Assembly (NCBI GenBank): GCA_023623175.1
Contig: JAMNXU010000005.1
Coordinates: 1-48,254, forward strand
From: Bacillota bacterium
GTDB taxonomy: Bacteria; Bacillota; Clostridia; Acetivibrionales; JAMNXU01
Length of the DNA stretch: 48,254 nucleotides
Direction of reading: 5' to 3'
In this document: positions 14,401 to 22,600 of the stretch, one piece after another
Numbering within the stretch: the first letter of the stretch is position 1
Layout of the letters: each line of letters starts with the position of its first letter
Notes under the pieces: generated by a model
What the model was told of the DNA's origin: nothing
What the model saw: the letters and a program-made list of their open reading frames with translations, nothing else
The model's database searches: none
Made by a program: the position numbers and the translations under genes

Positions 14401-15875
14401 TCATTGTCATCGACACCTGGAATCAGGTCGTTTGCGTAGGATTCGATAACTACATACCGACCGTCTGAACTGACAGCTGCAGGCCAGCTTGACTCGTTTG
14501 CCGTATTTCCGATGGGGTTGAGACTCAGGCACTTTATTTTTCCCGTCTCCCTGTCAAACAGGAAAACATCAATATTTTCATTTAAATCTTTTGCACACAG
14601 GTTTTCAGCATTTGATGCAAAAACTACATACCTGCCGTCACCGCTGATAACCGGCGTGGAAATGTACGAGCTTTTATCATAGCGCGATGTCCAGATTATA
14701 CTTCCTTCAATACCGTCATTGGACACGCTGGCACGAATCAGTTTGTCGTTTGGATTATATGCAGGAAGGGTATTTACCGGTTCTTCCATTACCAGAAGAT
14801 CGCTGGTTTTGGTTTCGTCGTTTTCATTTATGCTGTATGCCTCCACGGCAAACGTGTATTGAGCACATGGTTCCAGGCCGCTTACAACATACCTTACGGA
14901 AATCATATTGCTGTAATCATCTGCACTGATATCCGCAACAAGCGTCTGGTCAATGTATAATCTGTATCCCTCAACAGTACCTTCTGCTATCCCTGCTTTA
15001 GGCCATTCAAGCAATACACCGCTCCATCCCCTTGCAATGACCTTGAGCTCGGATCCGTGTTTCCAGAAAGGAGTGTCACCCAAATTGCTGAGGGTAAGGG
15101 GGGCAATGGTTATACTATCACCGCTTGAAATATGGAAATTATTAGAAAGGGCTTCTCCCATACCCTCTTTTTCTGCCTTTATTACATAATCCAGAAACAT
15201 ACCGATATTCGCATCCATGTTAGGTATGACATCGGTAAATTCATAATTTCCGTTGTCATCTGTATAAACCGTTTTCAGGACTACATACCTGATACCGCCT
15301 ATAATCTCCGTATTATCAGGGTCATCGTAGCAATCAGGATAAAACAGTTTTACAGTGGCGCCTTCCACGCCGTTCCCCTGGGGATCCACTACTCTGCCCG
15401 AAACCACACCCGGCTTATTGGGCTCAAGATTTATGTCAACGGTTATGGTTTTCCAGCGTTCGGGCATGACTTCAACTTCAGCTATCGCGTATCCCAGGTA
15501 GTCGATAGCAGGATCGGAAGCTTTCGCGCACAAAATTAATGCCGTGTCTCCCGGATAACCATAAAAAGCTATACCGTATATTAAACCGTTCTCATCTTCG
15601 TAATCCCTTTCATACAAGTACCCGTATTCATTATAAATGTCCAAAAATACGTCGGGTACCACATCGCCGGTAACGGCATCCTTCGCAACGGCTTCTATTT
15701 TGCCAAGACCATGAACTTTAAAGAATACTTCCCGGGTTTTTCCCGCCTGGGTACTTACATTTACTTCAACATCCACCAATTCATAACGAAGTTCGGGAGT
15801 ATGGTCCACACCGTTGTTATCTTCCATATTAATGGTTTGATCGACGTAGTATCCACCGATCTCCTCATCAAACAA
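11466..15875 (-). CDS. giant S-layer-homology surface protein, main part downstream of a frameshift
   Basis: This 1,469-codon frame is the body of a cell-surface protein. Order of domains: carboxypeptidase-regulatory-like and CnaB-type folds (to about 260), a fibronectin-like region (about 270-370), and a TolB/PD40-type beta-propeller with repeated SSDGRYVVF-like blades (about 390-800). These are followed by a fibronectin type III domain (PGTPLNLAAEPGDGQVKLTW), two InlB-B-type repeats (YTVTVINGTGSGAYEQGT; YTVTVNGSHAENSG), an acidic Pro/Glu linker, a ZU5-like region and three C-terminal SLH domains (FSDVPANAWYSKAV, FADAGNTYYTGYLA, FADADSIAPWAKDA). SLH domains bind pyruvylated wall polymers, placing it on the envelope. 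The ATG at 15875 is internal: the frame stays open upstream (ADGVTPHYVTDEDGKITLEL) to a frameshift at about 16030-16036, where it joins the signal-peptide fragment. Confidence 0.85.
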   Translation of the reverse strand: MFDEEIGGYYVDQTINMEDNNGVDHTPELRYELVDVEVNVSTQAGKTREVFFKVHGLGKIEAVAKDAVTGDVVPDVFLDIYNEYGYLYERDYEDENGLIYGIAFYGYPGDTALILCAKASDPAIDYLGYAIAEVEVMPERWKTITVDINLEPNKPGVVSGRVVDPQGNGVEGATVKLFYPDCYDDPDNTEIIGGIRYVVLKTVYTDDNGNYEFTDVIPNMDANIGMFLDYVIKAEKEGMGEALSNNFHISSGDSITIAPLTLSNLGDTPFWKHGSELKVIARGWSGVLLEWPKAGIAEGTVEGYRLYIDQTLVADISADDYSNMISVRYVVSGLEPCAQYTFAVEAYSINENDETKTSDLLVMEEPVNTLPAYNPNDKLIRASVSNDGIEGSIIWTSRYDKSSYISTPVISGDGRYVVFASNAENLCAKDLNENIDVFLFDRETGKIKCLSLNPIGNTANESSWPAAVSSDGRYVVIESYANDLIPGVDDNEEADVYLYDTVTGMLELISVAPDEKAAGFSYALRNCMSSDGRYVVFNSAAESLTGAEGNDSAGYVFVRDRVSATTVKIDPPTVDGTIPLFSNVSISDNGKIIVVNALFQARNDYLMYVYLYDMETGNYELVSRRHDDPETPVEGIDPAVSADGRYIAFESSDPNLVENDNNFCTDVFVYDRLLKKTMLVSVSSEGVQGDGESGIASISANGRYVVFTSEATNLVPDDNNYAYDVFLRDLIRGTTVRISHCHDGSENDGLDFIPMDHDISDDGRYIVYDSLSSNLVPHDGNNTYDIFVYDRGPETDPVTVPGTPLNLAAEPGDGQVKLTWSAPENNGGCEITHYEVSVNGMVMLVPANAGTTIVISGLTNDTEYTFKVRAINFIGAGAEAAVKAAPRADQPEPVDDTTPVPPVVTYTVTVINGTGSGAYEQGTVITITADPAPEGKRFKEWQVISGSVTLEDPYEPVTRFRMPAGVVEIAAVYEDIPVQTYTVTVNGSHAENSGAGRYAEGETVTIDAGSRPDHRFDGWTSDDGVIFADEASPVTNFVMPAADVTVTATWTYIDDGSGEEPGEDETGEEEPGEKEPDEEEQATYNAVVKTEDGTETSVPAAVDRENRAVTIEADFLEQVRGATNITVPGIPDVDSYSVSIPVTDLTKPGGGSSLTMHTEAGSITIPADMLAGLPALQGERAQITIGRADKSALPGEVSDKIGDRPVIQLTLSIDETRVEWNNPNAPVTVSILYTPTAEELANPESIVVWYIDGAGKVITVNNGRYDAATGTVTFTTTHFSNFAVAYNKVTFSDVPANAWYSKAVDFIAARGITTGTGGGKYSPDAKLTRGEFIVILMRAYGIASDTNPTDNFADAGNTYYTGYLAAAKRLGISRGVGNNMFEPNKAITRQEMFTLLYNALRVIGMLPEAKGGRLLSSFADADSIAPWAKDAMSYLAEAGIIKGSGDRLNPLATSTRAEMAQVIYNLLSR

Positions 15876-16585
15876 TAATCCTGCAGGATAAGCGTAGTAG
15901 CTGCCTCCCAGAAACAGGGCGTCCTTGCCCGGAGTTCCGTCATAACCCCAGGACGCAACCAGTTCCAGCGTAATTTTTCCATCTTCGTCAGTAACATAAT
16001 GCGGAGTAACACCATCGGCAGGATAATTCCACGGCCATCCTCATTTTCCGGACCGGCACTGGTAAACCATACGGGAACTCCGGCCGGAACGGGCGTTCCG
16101 TCTTCATTAACAACACGAACTACAATTGTGCCATACCTCGTTATTTGGAAGTCCTTTTCCTTTTCACCTTCCGAAATCGTGTCGTTCCATTCGGTCCAAA
16201 GGCCCTCGGTCCCGGGGTTGAAAACTCTTAAAGCAAAAGGTTTTCCGACATCCTCGCCGGAAATCGGCAATTCCAGGTTGTAACAGCCATTTGCATCGGT
16301 TTCCAGTTCAATGGTCTCCATCCCCTGGTCATCGCCTTTTTCCCGGGAAAATTCCAGGCGATGCTGAGCCAGTGCCTCGCCTTTTTCATCAATAACACTT
16401 CCTCTTATAACCATTTTATTTTGTTGTTGCACTTGTTGCTGTTCTGGCTGCCCTTGTTGCTGGACTGACTGATCTCGTTGCTGATCCGGTTGCTGATCTG
16501 ACGCGAAAGTTGATAGGCATGCAATAATTGCCAGCAGGAAGCACAGTATAATGAGAAATGGCGCCAAAGACACAAGTTTCCTCAT
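15761..16585 (-). pseudogene. N-terminal fragment of the SLH surface protein (signal peptide, CnaB-like domain)
   Basis: The frame opens with MRKLVSLAPFLIILCFLLAI, a signal peptide with a lipobox-like IIACLS, then a Gln-rich linker and a carboxypeptidase-regulatory-like domain (MVIRGSVIDEKGEALAQHRL). Coherent protein ends at GPENEDGRG; beyond it the frame gives basic, Trp/Leu-rich nonsense. Shifting one base at about 16030-16036 continues WNYPADGVTPHYVTDEDG into the 1,469-codon frame. A GAGAGGGG site precedes the ATG. One gene of about 1,700 codons has thus been split by a single-base indel, real or a sequencing error. Confidence 0.8.
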
Positions 16586-16890
16586 CTTGATCCCCTCTCA
16601 ATAAACAAAAAGTAAAATATTGTTGCAGCAAGAAATACACGGCATTTGTTGTTTCTATTTTGAGGCTGCAAAAAATTACAAATATCCGAAGAGTTTTACT
16701 TAATATTAGTTTTACTTAATATTAATCTCAAAAACTTCCTGTTAATTAATTTCAAAATAGTAATTTCAAAAACTCCCTGTTCAGAATTACTCCCAAAAGA
16801 AAAATATTGCGAACATAACTTTAGCAGCTTCTCTTAAGTATAAAATACTTCCATGGAAATACCATCACACTAAGGAGTGAATTTCAAGGA
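16586..16890. other. AT-rich 5' region of the SLH gene with short direct repeats
   Basis: TTTTACTTAATATTA occurs twice in tandem near 16694-16725, and TCAAAAACTTCCTGTT / TCAAAAACTCCCTGTT form a second direct pair. A TTGCAGC/GCTGCAA inverted pair (about 16622-16671) could fold in the SLH mRNA leader. No gene was found here. Confidence 0.4.
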
Positions 16891-17064
16891 ATGGCACCGG
16901 GAATCCCATGGTTTAGCGGCCCTCCTGTCCAACTTCCACGGGCAGGCGATTCCTTTTCTGAGAAAGATATATTGAACCAGGGATATTATCCCAGTTCGGG
17001 ACTCAACCAGTCTAAAAAATCAAAAAAGCAGGGACCTGGTTTCTCCCCGCTTTTTTTTTCATAA
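16891..17064 (+). CDS. possible small protein (57 aa) ending in a terminator
   Basis: An open frame begins MAPGIPWFSGPPVQLPRAG and runs without stop to TAA at 17062, its last codons lying in the T tract of the hairpin at 17023-17059. AAGGAG lies 13 bases before the ATG (AAGGA is directly adjacent), so initiation is not ideal. The protein would be Pro/Gly/Ser-rich with a lysine-rich tail. It is the only rightward frame in this gap and its codon use looks like the chromosomal genes. No family is recognised; it could be fortuitous. Confidence 0.35.
   Translation: MAPGIPWFSGPPVQLPRAGDSFSEKDILNQGYYPSSGLNQSKKSKKQGPGFSPLFFS
17023..17062. terminator. bidirectional terminator after the nuclease gene
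   Basis: An AAAGCAGGGA / TCCCCGCTTT-type stem (one mismatch) has T runs on both strands. It lies about 125 bases past the leftward nuclease stop codon and at the end of the possible 57-aa rightward ORF. Confidence 0.7.
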
Positions 17065-17188
17065 TACGTTACCATTTTTCTTTGCGTTACTATATTTCTT
17101 AATTTCTTATTTATTTCTTATTTTCACTATTACAACGATCACTTCCAGATTTGTCCAATTCCCATGGCTGCAATACGTGCCCTAAGTT

Positions 17189-18070
17189 TTAGGGCGTGCA
17201 TACGCTGCAGGGTTTATACCCTGCTTTCACCGCTTCATCCCTGTTCTTGAAAGTTACCAGGTTTTTTTCCAAAATCGTATTTACATGATAGCATGACGGA
17301 TAATGGAATTTGTCGCTGTTTTTGCTGCCGACATACATATATTCTTTTTTGTCCGGATCGTTTATATTACTTGAATCCTGACTGCCGTTTTCCTTCGCTT
17401 CATCCTCGTACGCCCACAGGCCCTTGTTGTTTTCCCTTGCGTATTGCTGGGCTTCAAGGAATAAATCCGCAAACTTCACATCCGGGGGATACGTGGAAAC
17501 CATGGCGTATCCTTCCCTGACCAGCAGCTCGTTAAAAAACGTTCCGTCCTCGAGGTAAACATATCTTAACAGCCTTCCGTATTTGTCCGTTTCAGAAACA
17601 TCCTTGAATAGTAATACCTTCTTTCCTTCAATCGTTTTCTTTGTAAACTCCGCCGCCTTTTTGCCAAATTCAGTATTCCTCGCTGCGTCAGGGTGTACGC
17701 TCTCAGGCGTGTCAACTCCTATGAGACGCACTTTTTTGCCGCCTTCTATTTCGAACGTGTCGCCGTCGATAACCCTTACCACTTTTACAAAATTAGCCTT
17801 CTGAGTAGTAACTTCAATGACCTTGTTTTTGTCATTCCATTGAACTTTTCCGCCCAAAGCACTGACAAGATCCTGCAGGTTAACGTAGTTCCTGCTGTCT
17901 TTCTCCCCTTTTAAGGACACTGTGAGAATTTCCGTTTCAACCTTTTTCCCGTCCCACCTAAGCTGAATTTCGTCACTGAATTTAGCATCCTCAATAATCC
18001 CTGCCGAAAAAGCCGTAACGGCAAGCATCAGCACAAGGCCAACAAGCAGGCCTCCCAGAAACTTTCTCAT
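17189..18070 (-). CDS. secreted thermonuclease with copper-amine-oxidase-N-like and Ada-like zinc domains
   Basis: This 293-residue exported nuclease starts with a signal peptide (MRKFLGGLLVGLVLMLAVTA). A copper-amine-oxidase N-terminal-like domain follows (about 35-90; NYVNLQDLVSALGGKVQW), which in clostridia usually serves as a wall- or ligand-binding module. The staphylococcal-nuclease domain (about 97-225) has VIDGDTFEIEGGKKVRLIGVD, TPES, and the GRLLRYVYLEDG and YARENNKGLW segments with the active-site Asp, Arg and Glu. The C-terminal 45 residues (KFHYPSCYHV ... YKPCSVCTP) form an Ada-like Cys/His zinc module common after such nucleases. An AGAGGTG site precedes the ATG. It likely degrades extracellular DNA/RNA for nutrients. 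It stands alone between the SLH gene and the glycosylation operon. Confidence 0.9.
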   Translation of the reverse strand: MRKFLGGLLVGLVLMLAVTAFSAGIIEDAKFSDEIQLRWDGKKVETEILTVSLKGEKDSRNYVNLQDLVSALGGKVQWNDKNKVIEVTTQKANFVKVVRVIDGDTFEIEGGKKVRLIGVDTPESVHPDAARNTEFGKKAAEFTKKTIEGKKVLLFKDVSETDKYGRLLRYVYLEDGTFFNELLVREGYAMVSTYPPDVKFADLFLEAQQYARENNKGLWAYEDEAKENGSQDSSNINDPDKKEYMYVGSKNSDKFHYPSCYHVNTILEKNLVTFKNRDEAVKAGYKPCSVCTP

Positions 18071-18441
18071 CTTTTCACCTCTTCTACATATAAATAATTT
18101 TTCTATCTATTCTGCAATTGAAAAAAGCCAATTAATCTTCCATTATTCAATTAAATAACATTAATTAATTGATTATTAAATGTTGTTTACTTTATCATTG
18201 AATGTTGGTAGATTGATTATTTCAGTTTATTATTTATTCAATACCAGTACTGTTTTTTATATCCCGCACTGTTATTATCATATAATATTATATATGCATT
18301 AATAAATTATGTTTATTGGTGGAAAAATTGCCATGTTGTATTAATAAAACTGCAATGTTGTATTAAAATTTTAGTTCACTTAAATCCGATTCGATGAACT
18401 TAAATCCGGTGTTTCTGTCCAAAAATCCGATGTTACGGATT
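18071..18441. other. AT-rich intergenic region with short direct repeats
   Basis: No gene was found in this stretch. TGCCATGTTGTATTAA and TGCAATGTTGTATTAA lie in tandem (18330-18368), followed by two ACTTAAATCCG copies and an AAATCCG/CGGATTT hairpin (18423-18442). The pattern resembles the end of a decayed insertion sequence, but no transposase fragment is visible. Confidence 0.35.
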
Positions 18442-18477
18442 TGAAAAAGACGGTCGGGGCAAATCGACCAGACCGTC
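18442..18477 (-). terminator. terminator of the glycosylation operon
   Basis: On the leftward strand GACGGTC and GACCGTC pair (7 bp) and are followed by TTTTTC. It lies about 75 bases past the stop of the last glycosyltransferase gene. Confidence 0.65.
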
Positions 18478-18549
18478 GATTTAACGGAGTTCTAAACCAA
18501 AACAAGGCCGTCCTTTGATTAAGTCCCTGCTTCTTTGGTCTGTGGATTC

Positions 18550-19530
18550 CTACCGGGATCTCGTCGGATACCTTCCGAGCTTGTCGTCATCATCAAAATT
18601 TTCCGTATCGTTTATTATGTAAAGCGGTCTTCCCTTTGCTTCGTCGTAAATCCTGCCAATGTACTCGCCTATGATCCCGAGCATCAGAAGAATAATTCCG
18701 TTGAAGAAAAGATTCACGGCGATTATTGATGCCCATCCGGGCTGGGTGCTTTCCTTGAAAAAGATCCTTTCAACAACAACGACCAAGAGGTAAATAAAAC
18801 TCAGTCCTGAAAGGGCCACTCCGGTATAGGAAGAAAGCTTCAGCGGCTTGTATGAGAATGATGCAATGCCGTCAAACGCCAGCTTGAGCATTTTCTTAAG
18901 CGGGTATTTCGTCACCCCGGCAAAACGCTTTTCCCTTACAAATTCAACACCGGTCTGCCTGAAGCCTAGCCAGCTTATCAGCCCGCGCACAAAACGGTTG
19001 CGTTCGTTTACCAGTTTCAGCGCATCGCATACCTTTCTGTCGATCAGTCTGAAATCGCCGGTATCAAGCGGAATATCCACATCGGTCATTCTTCTCAAAA
19101 ACCTGTAAAACATCTTCGCCGTGAATTTCTTAAAAAACGTTTCGCCCTTTCTTTCGGCCCTCTTGCCGTAAACCACGTCGTAGCCCTCGCGCCATTTCTC
19201 AATCATTTTCGGAATGACCTCGGGCGGGTCCTGCAAATCCCCGTCTATGACAACTATCGCTTCGCCGGACGCGTAGTCCATGCCGGCGGTTATTGCAATC
19301 TGGTGTCCGAAATTCCTTGCGAAGTTTATAAGCTTGACGTTTTTGTCCCGGCTGCATATTTCCTTTACAATAAACGCTGTCCTGTCGCGGCTTCCGTCAT
19401 TTACAAAAATCAGTTCATAGGGTTCACTGAGCGAATCCATTACCGCCTTCAGCCTTTTATAAGACTCGAGCACCACTTCCTCCTCGTTATACAGGGGAAC
19501 AACGATCGAATATTTTATTCTTTCCGTCAT
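18550..19530 (-). CDS. GT2 polyprenyl-phosphate glycosyltransferase (DPM1/GtrB-like), last gene of operon
   Basis: This 326-residue protein moves a sugar from a nucleotide donor to a polyprenyl phosphate on the inner membrane face. The GT-A domain (1-230) shows YSIVVPLYNEEE, FVNDGSRDRT, ARNFGHQIAITAGMDYA and VIDGDLQDPPEVI with the metal-binding DxD-like motif, and the RFAGVTKYPLKKML segment. Two C-terminal transmembrane helices follow (about 237-258 and 272-294), then GEYIGRIYDEAKGRPLYII. It makes the lipid-linked sugar that the GT-C enzymes of the same operon would use. A paralogue starts the operon (26730-27671). The acidic-then-basic tail NFDDDDKLGRYPTRSR is extra. Confidence 0.9.
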   Translation of the reverse strand: MTERIKYSIVVPLYNEEEVVLESYKRLKAVMDSLSEPYELIFVNDGSRDRTAFIVKEICSRDKNVKLINFARNFGHQIAITAGMDYASGEAIVVIDGDLQDPPEVIPKMIEKWREGYDVVYGKRAERKGETFFKKFTAKMFYRFLRRMTDVDIPLDTGDFRLIDRKVCDALKLVNERNRFVRGLISWLGFRQTGVEFVREKRFAGVTKYPLKKMLKLAFDGIASFSYKPLKLSSYTGVALSGLSFIYLLVVVVERIFFKESTQPGWASIIAVNLFFNGIILLMLGIIGEYIGRIYDEAKGRPLYIINDTENFDDDDKLGRYPTRSR

Positions 19531-19609
19531 AATATCACCCTCCTTGAACAGATAATTTCTTCAAAACAGAGCTTAACTCCGGTCTTTGCGAATAATGCGA
19601 AAAACAACT

Positions 19610-22600
19610 CTAAAAATACCATCGGACGTTGTCAAACCATAAGAATTTGTTATTGTTATCATCAAACCACAAAAGCCATTTGTCTATATACTCCCGCGGC
19701 ACTTCCATTCCTGACAGGACCGGATAAAACATTATAAACAACACGACAACGGCCGCAAAATAGCCGGCCAGCGTTGCGTAAGCCATTCCCCTTGATTCTT
19801 TTGTAACAGCAGACCTGTCCAAAAGCAGCTTGATTGCATATACAATCCACAGGATAAGGAAAGGCACCGTTGAGAAGAAGTGGTAAATGAACGCAAGCCT
19901 CTCCACGAACACCCACGGAAGGTACTGGAACGACATGGCGGCAAACAGCACTCCAAGCCGTTGGTCCACGTTTTCAACAACTACAAAGGCCGCAACAAAC
20001 ATCAGAATAACGCCCCACTGCCAGACCGATGGCGTAAGAAGCAGCACAAGCGCCACGGCAGCAATAACGCCGGCAGTTTTCAGAGAAGCCCTGCTGCAAC
20101 GGAAGGCAGCCATAACAACAACGGCCACAACGGCTACTACGCCTGCCCACCATATTGCCGGATTGCCCATGGACACAATGCTTGAGGCCATGCCTTGATC
20201 AAGTCCCTCGCCGGTATAATACCATATGGGCTTTAGTATGAAAGGCCATGACCACCACTGGGAGGCAAAAGCGTGGGTCGCTCCGAGCACGCCCCGGCTG
20301 TGGTAGTCAAACATTGCCTTCTGGTTTTCTATTATTATTTCCGGCCCACGCCCCGGTACCATCATGTAGGGTATGTAGGACAGCGAATAAATGATAAGCG
20401 GTATAATCACGAAAAACAGCACGCAGTAAAGCATTGTCCGCACAACATAAAGCGGTATGAAGTCCCTGACCCACGCGGGCTTCCTGGACCTGGCATCGTT
20501 CATTATTTCCCTGTAATCGCAATACTCCCTGAATTTCGCGAGGAAAAACAACAACGCCAGTCCCCCGCCGGCATAAATGCCGATCCATTTGGACGCCGCG
20601 CCCAAGCCAAAGAACAGGCCGCTCCAGAAAAGGGGGCGCAGTGATTTCCTGAAGCCGACTTCATAGGATTTCACAGTGAAATAATCATACATGTAATAAT
20701 ACATCAGTATTATGAAAAACGTGCCGTAAACATCTATGGTGGCAATTCGCGTCTGGGCGAAATGCATGAAATCAAACATCATAAGGAATGCCGCCAAAAA
20801 ACCGAATATTCTTTTGCGGAATATCTTGATGCCGAACATATACATAACAGGAATCATGGCGGCGCCGAACAGCGTGCCCATTATGCGCCATCCAAAGGGA
20901 TTCATTCCGAACAGCATTATACCTATGGAAATTATTATCTTCCCGAGCGGCGGATGGGTCCATTCCATGGGCTCAATGCGGTTAAGGTACTCATAGGCGG
21001 TCCTCGCATGATAAACTTCATCGAAATAGGTGTCAGTCTTATAGGAGGACCAGTATTGCACAAGCTCCTGTTCATCCACCAGGTTTTCGGGCCTTCCCCT
21101 GTCTTTCGAATCGTTTACATAATCCACTACTTTTATGCCCTTTACGGGCTCCGTTTTCCCCTTTTCAAAAATACCTATCTCGTTAATCGTTCCATGGGGA
21201 TTTTGCACGATAAATTTCAGCCTGCTTGTGGTTACGTTCACATCCAGGTGTTTCCATTTGTAAACATCTCGTTTTTCAAGGGTTCCGAGATCCACGTACT
21301 GCCCGTTCTCATCAAGATATTGGATGATGTACCTGTTGGTGCTGTCGTATATAGCCTCGTTAATTCCGCAGTACCAGCTTATTCTTGATACATTGACAGT
21401 TCTTCCCAGGTCGATCGTAACGCTTTCCCCGGCATTTGCGGGCTCCCAGAAAGTATTGGGGGCCTTCATCGAACCGAGGTTGATCAGTGCCACTATCGTA
21501 TATACAATTGTCATTACCGACATGATCAGTATGTCTTTTTTATCGTACCTGTACCTGCCGGTGGTTTCAGCTTTGTACGTTGCGCTGGATTCAGTCTTTG
21601 CGTCAAGGATTTCCTGCCGGGTGTCACCGCTTTTATTCCTTCTCATGTCCATGTCGCTTTTTCCCGTGCTGTTCTTATCCCGACTCCTGGCCCCGGGCTC
21701 TCCATTCCCGGCACCATGTGCTGCGCGTCTTGCAACATTTGCTTTTTCGGTTAAAACAGCGTCGTATAAAACTACCTTGTTATTAATGCAAATATCCCAT
21801 GCAACCTTGAGCAAATAAATGAATGCAAGGACATTTACCGCTGAAAAAACTATCAGTCCGGGATCATTGGGCGGAATATGTCCGTTTCCCGTGGCAAGGT
21901 AGCGGTACAGAACATCATTAGTATTGACGTACACCGTGACTGAAAACACAAGGAACAATGCAGCAAGCCTTCTGTCCCTGGAGTGCATGAATGCGAGCAG
22001 GGTAAGCGCGACAGCCGGGAAAAGATAGCGCTCGTGCATGCTCGAGGACATGACAAAAGCTCCGCAGTTCAGTATCACAGCGGTGATAAAGGGAAGCAAA
22101 TCCCTGCTTTTTGCCTTGTAATACATGTAACCCACAAACAGCGCTATCGCAATATCGAAAACAAATCCCCACGTGCCGTAAGTAAGTCCAAGGAAAGGAC
22201 TGTCCGAACGCGTACCGTTGGCTCCCATCAGGCTGAATAAGTTATAGGCGTTGAGCGATGCATAGGGATACTCGGATCCCGTTTTCAAATATAGCTTAAT
22301 AAGCCACAGCGGCTCCTGTGTAAAACTGAACGGAAGCATTATCAAAACGGACACGCACAGCGCCGACAATGCAGCTTTAATAAACACTTTTGCGTCCCTG
22401 CGGCGCAGGAGCTCGAAAAACAGCACTGGCGCAATTATAATTCCCTGGGGTTTCATGAGCACCGTCGCCGCCATCAGGGCCGCTGCAAGGTTCAACCGTT
22501 CAGACACCGTCAATATAAGGGCGCCGACTGCCATCAGGGTAAAGAATGAATCCACCTGTCCCCAGTAAGTAGAGTTTATAAAAACTGCAGGGTTAAATGC

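Noticed and set aside
16600..16680. Riboswitch in the leader of the SLH gene
   Set aside because: The TTGCAGC/GCTGCAA pair suggests structure, but no conserved core of the cyclic-di-GMP, SAM, lysine or other familiar classes was recognised.
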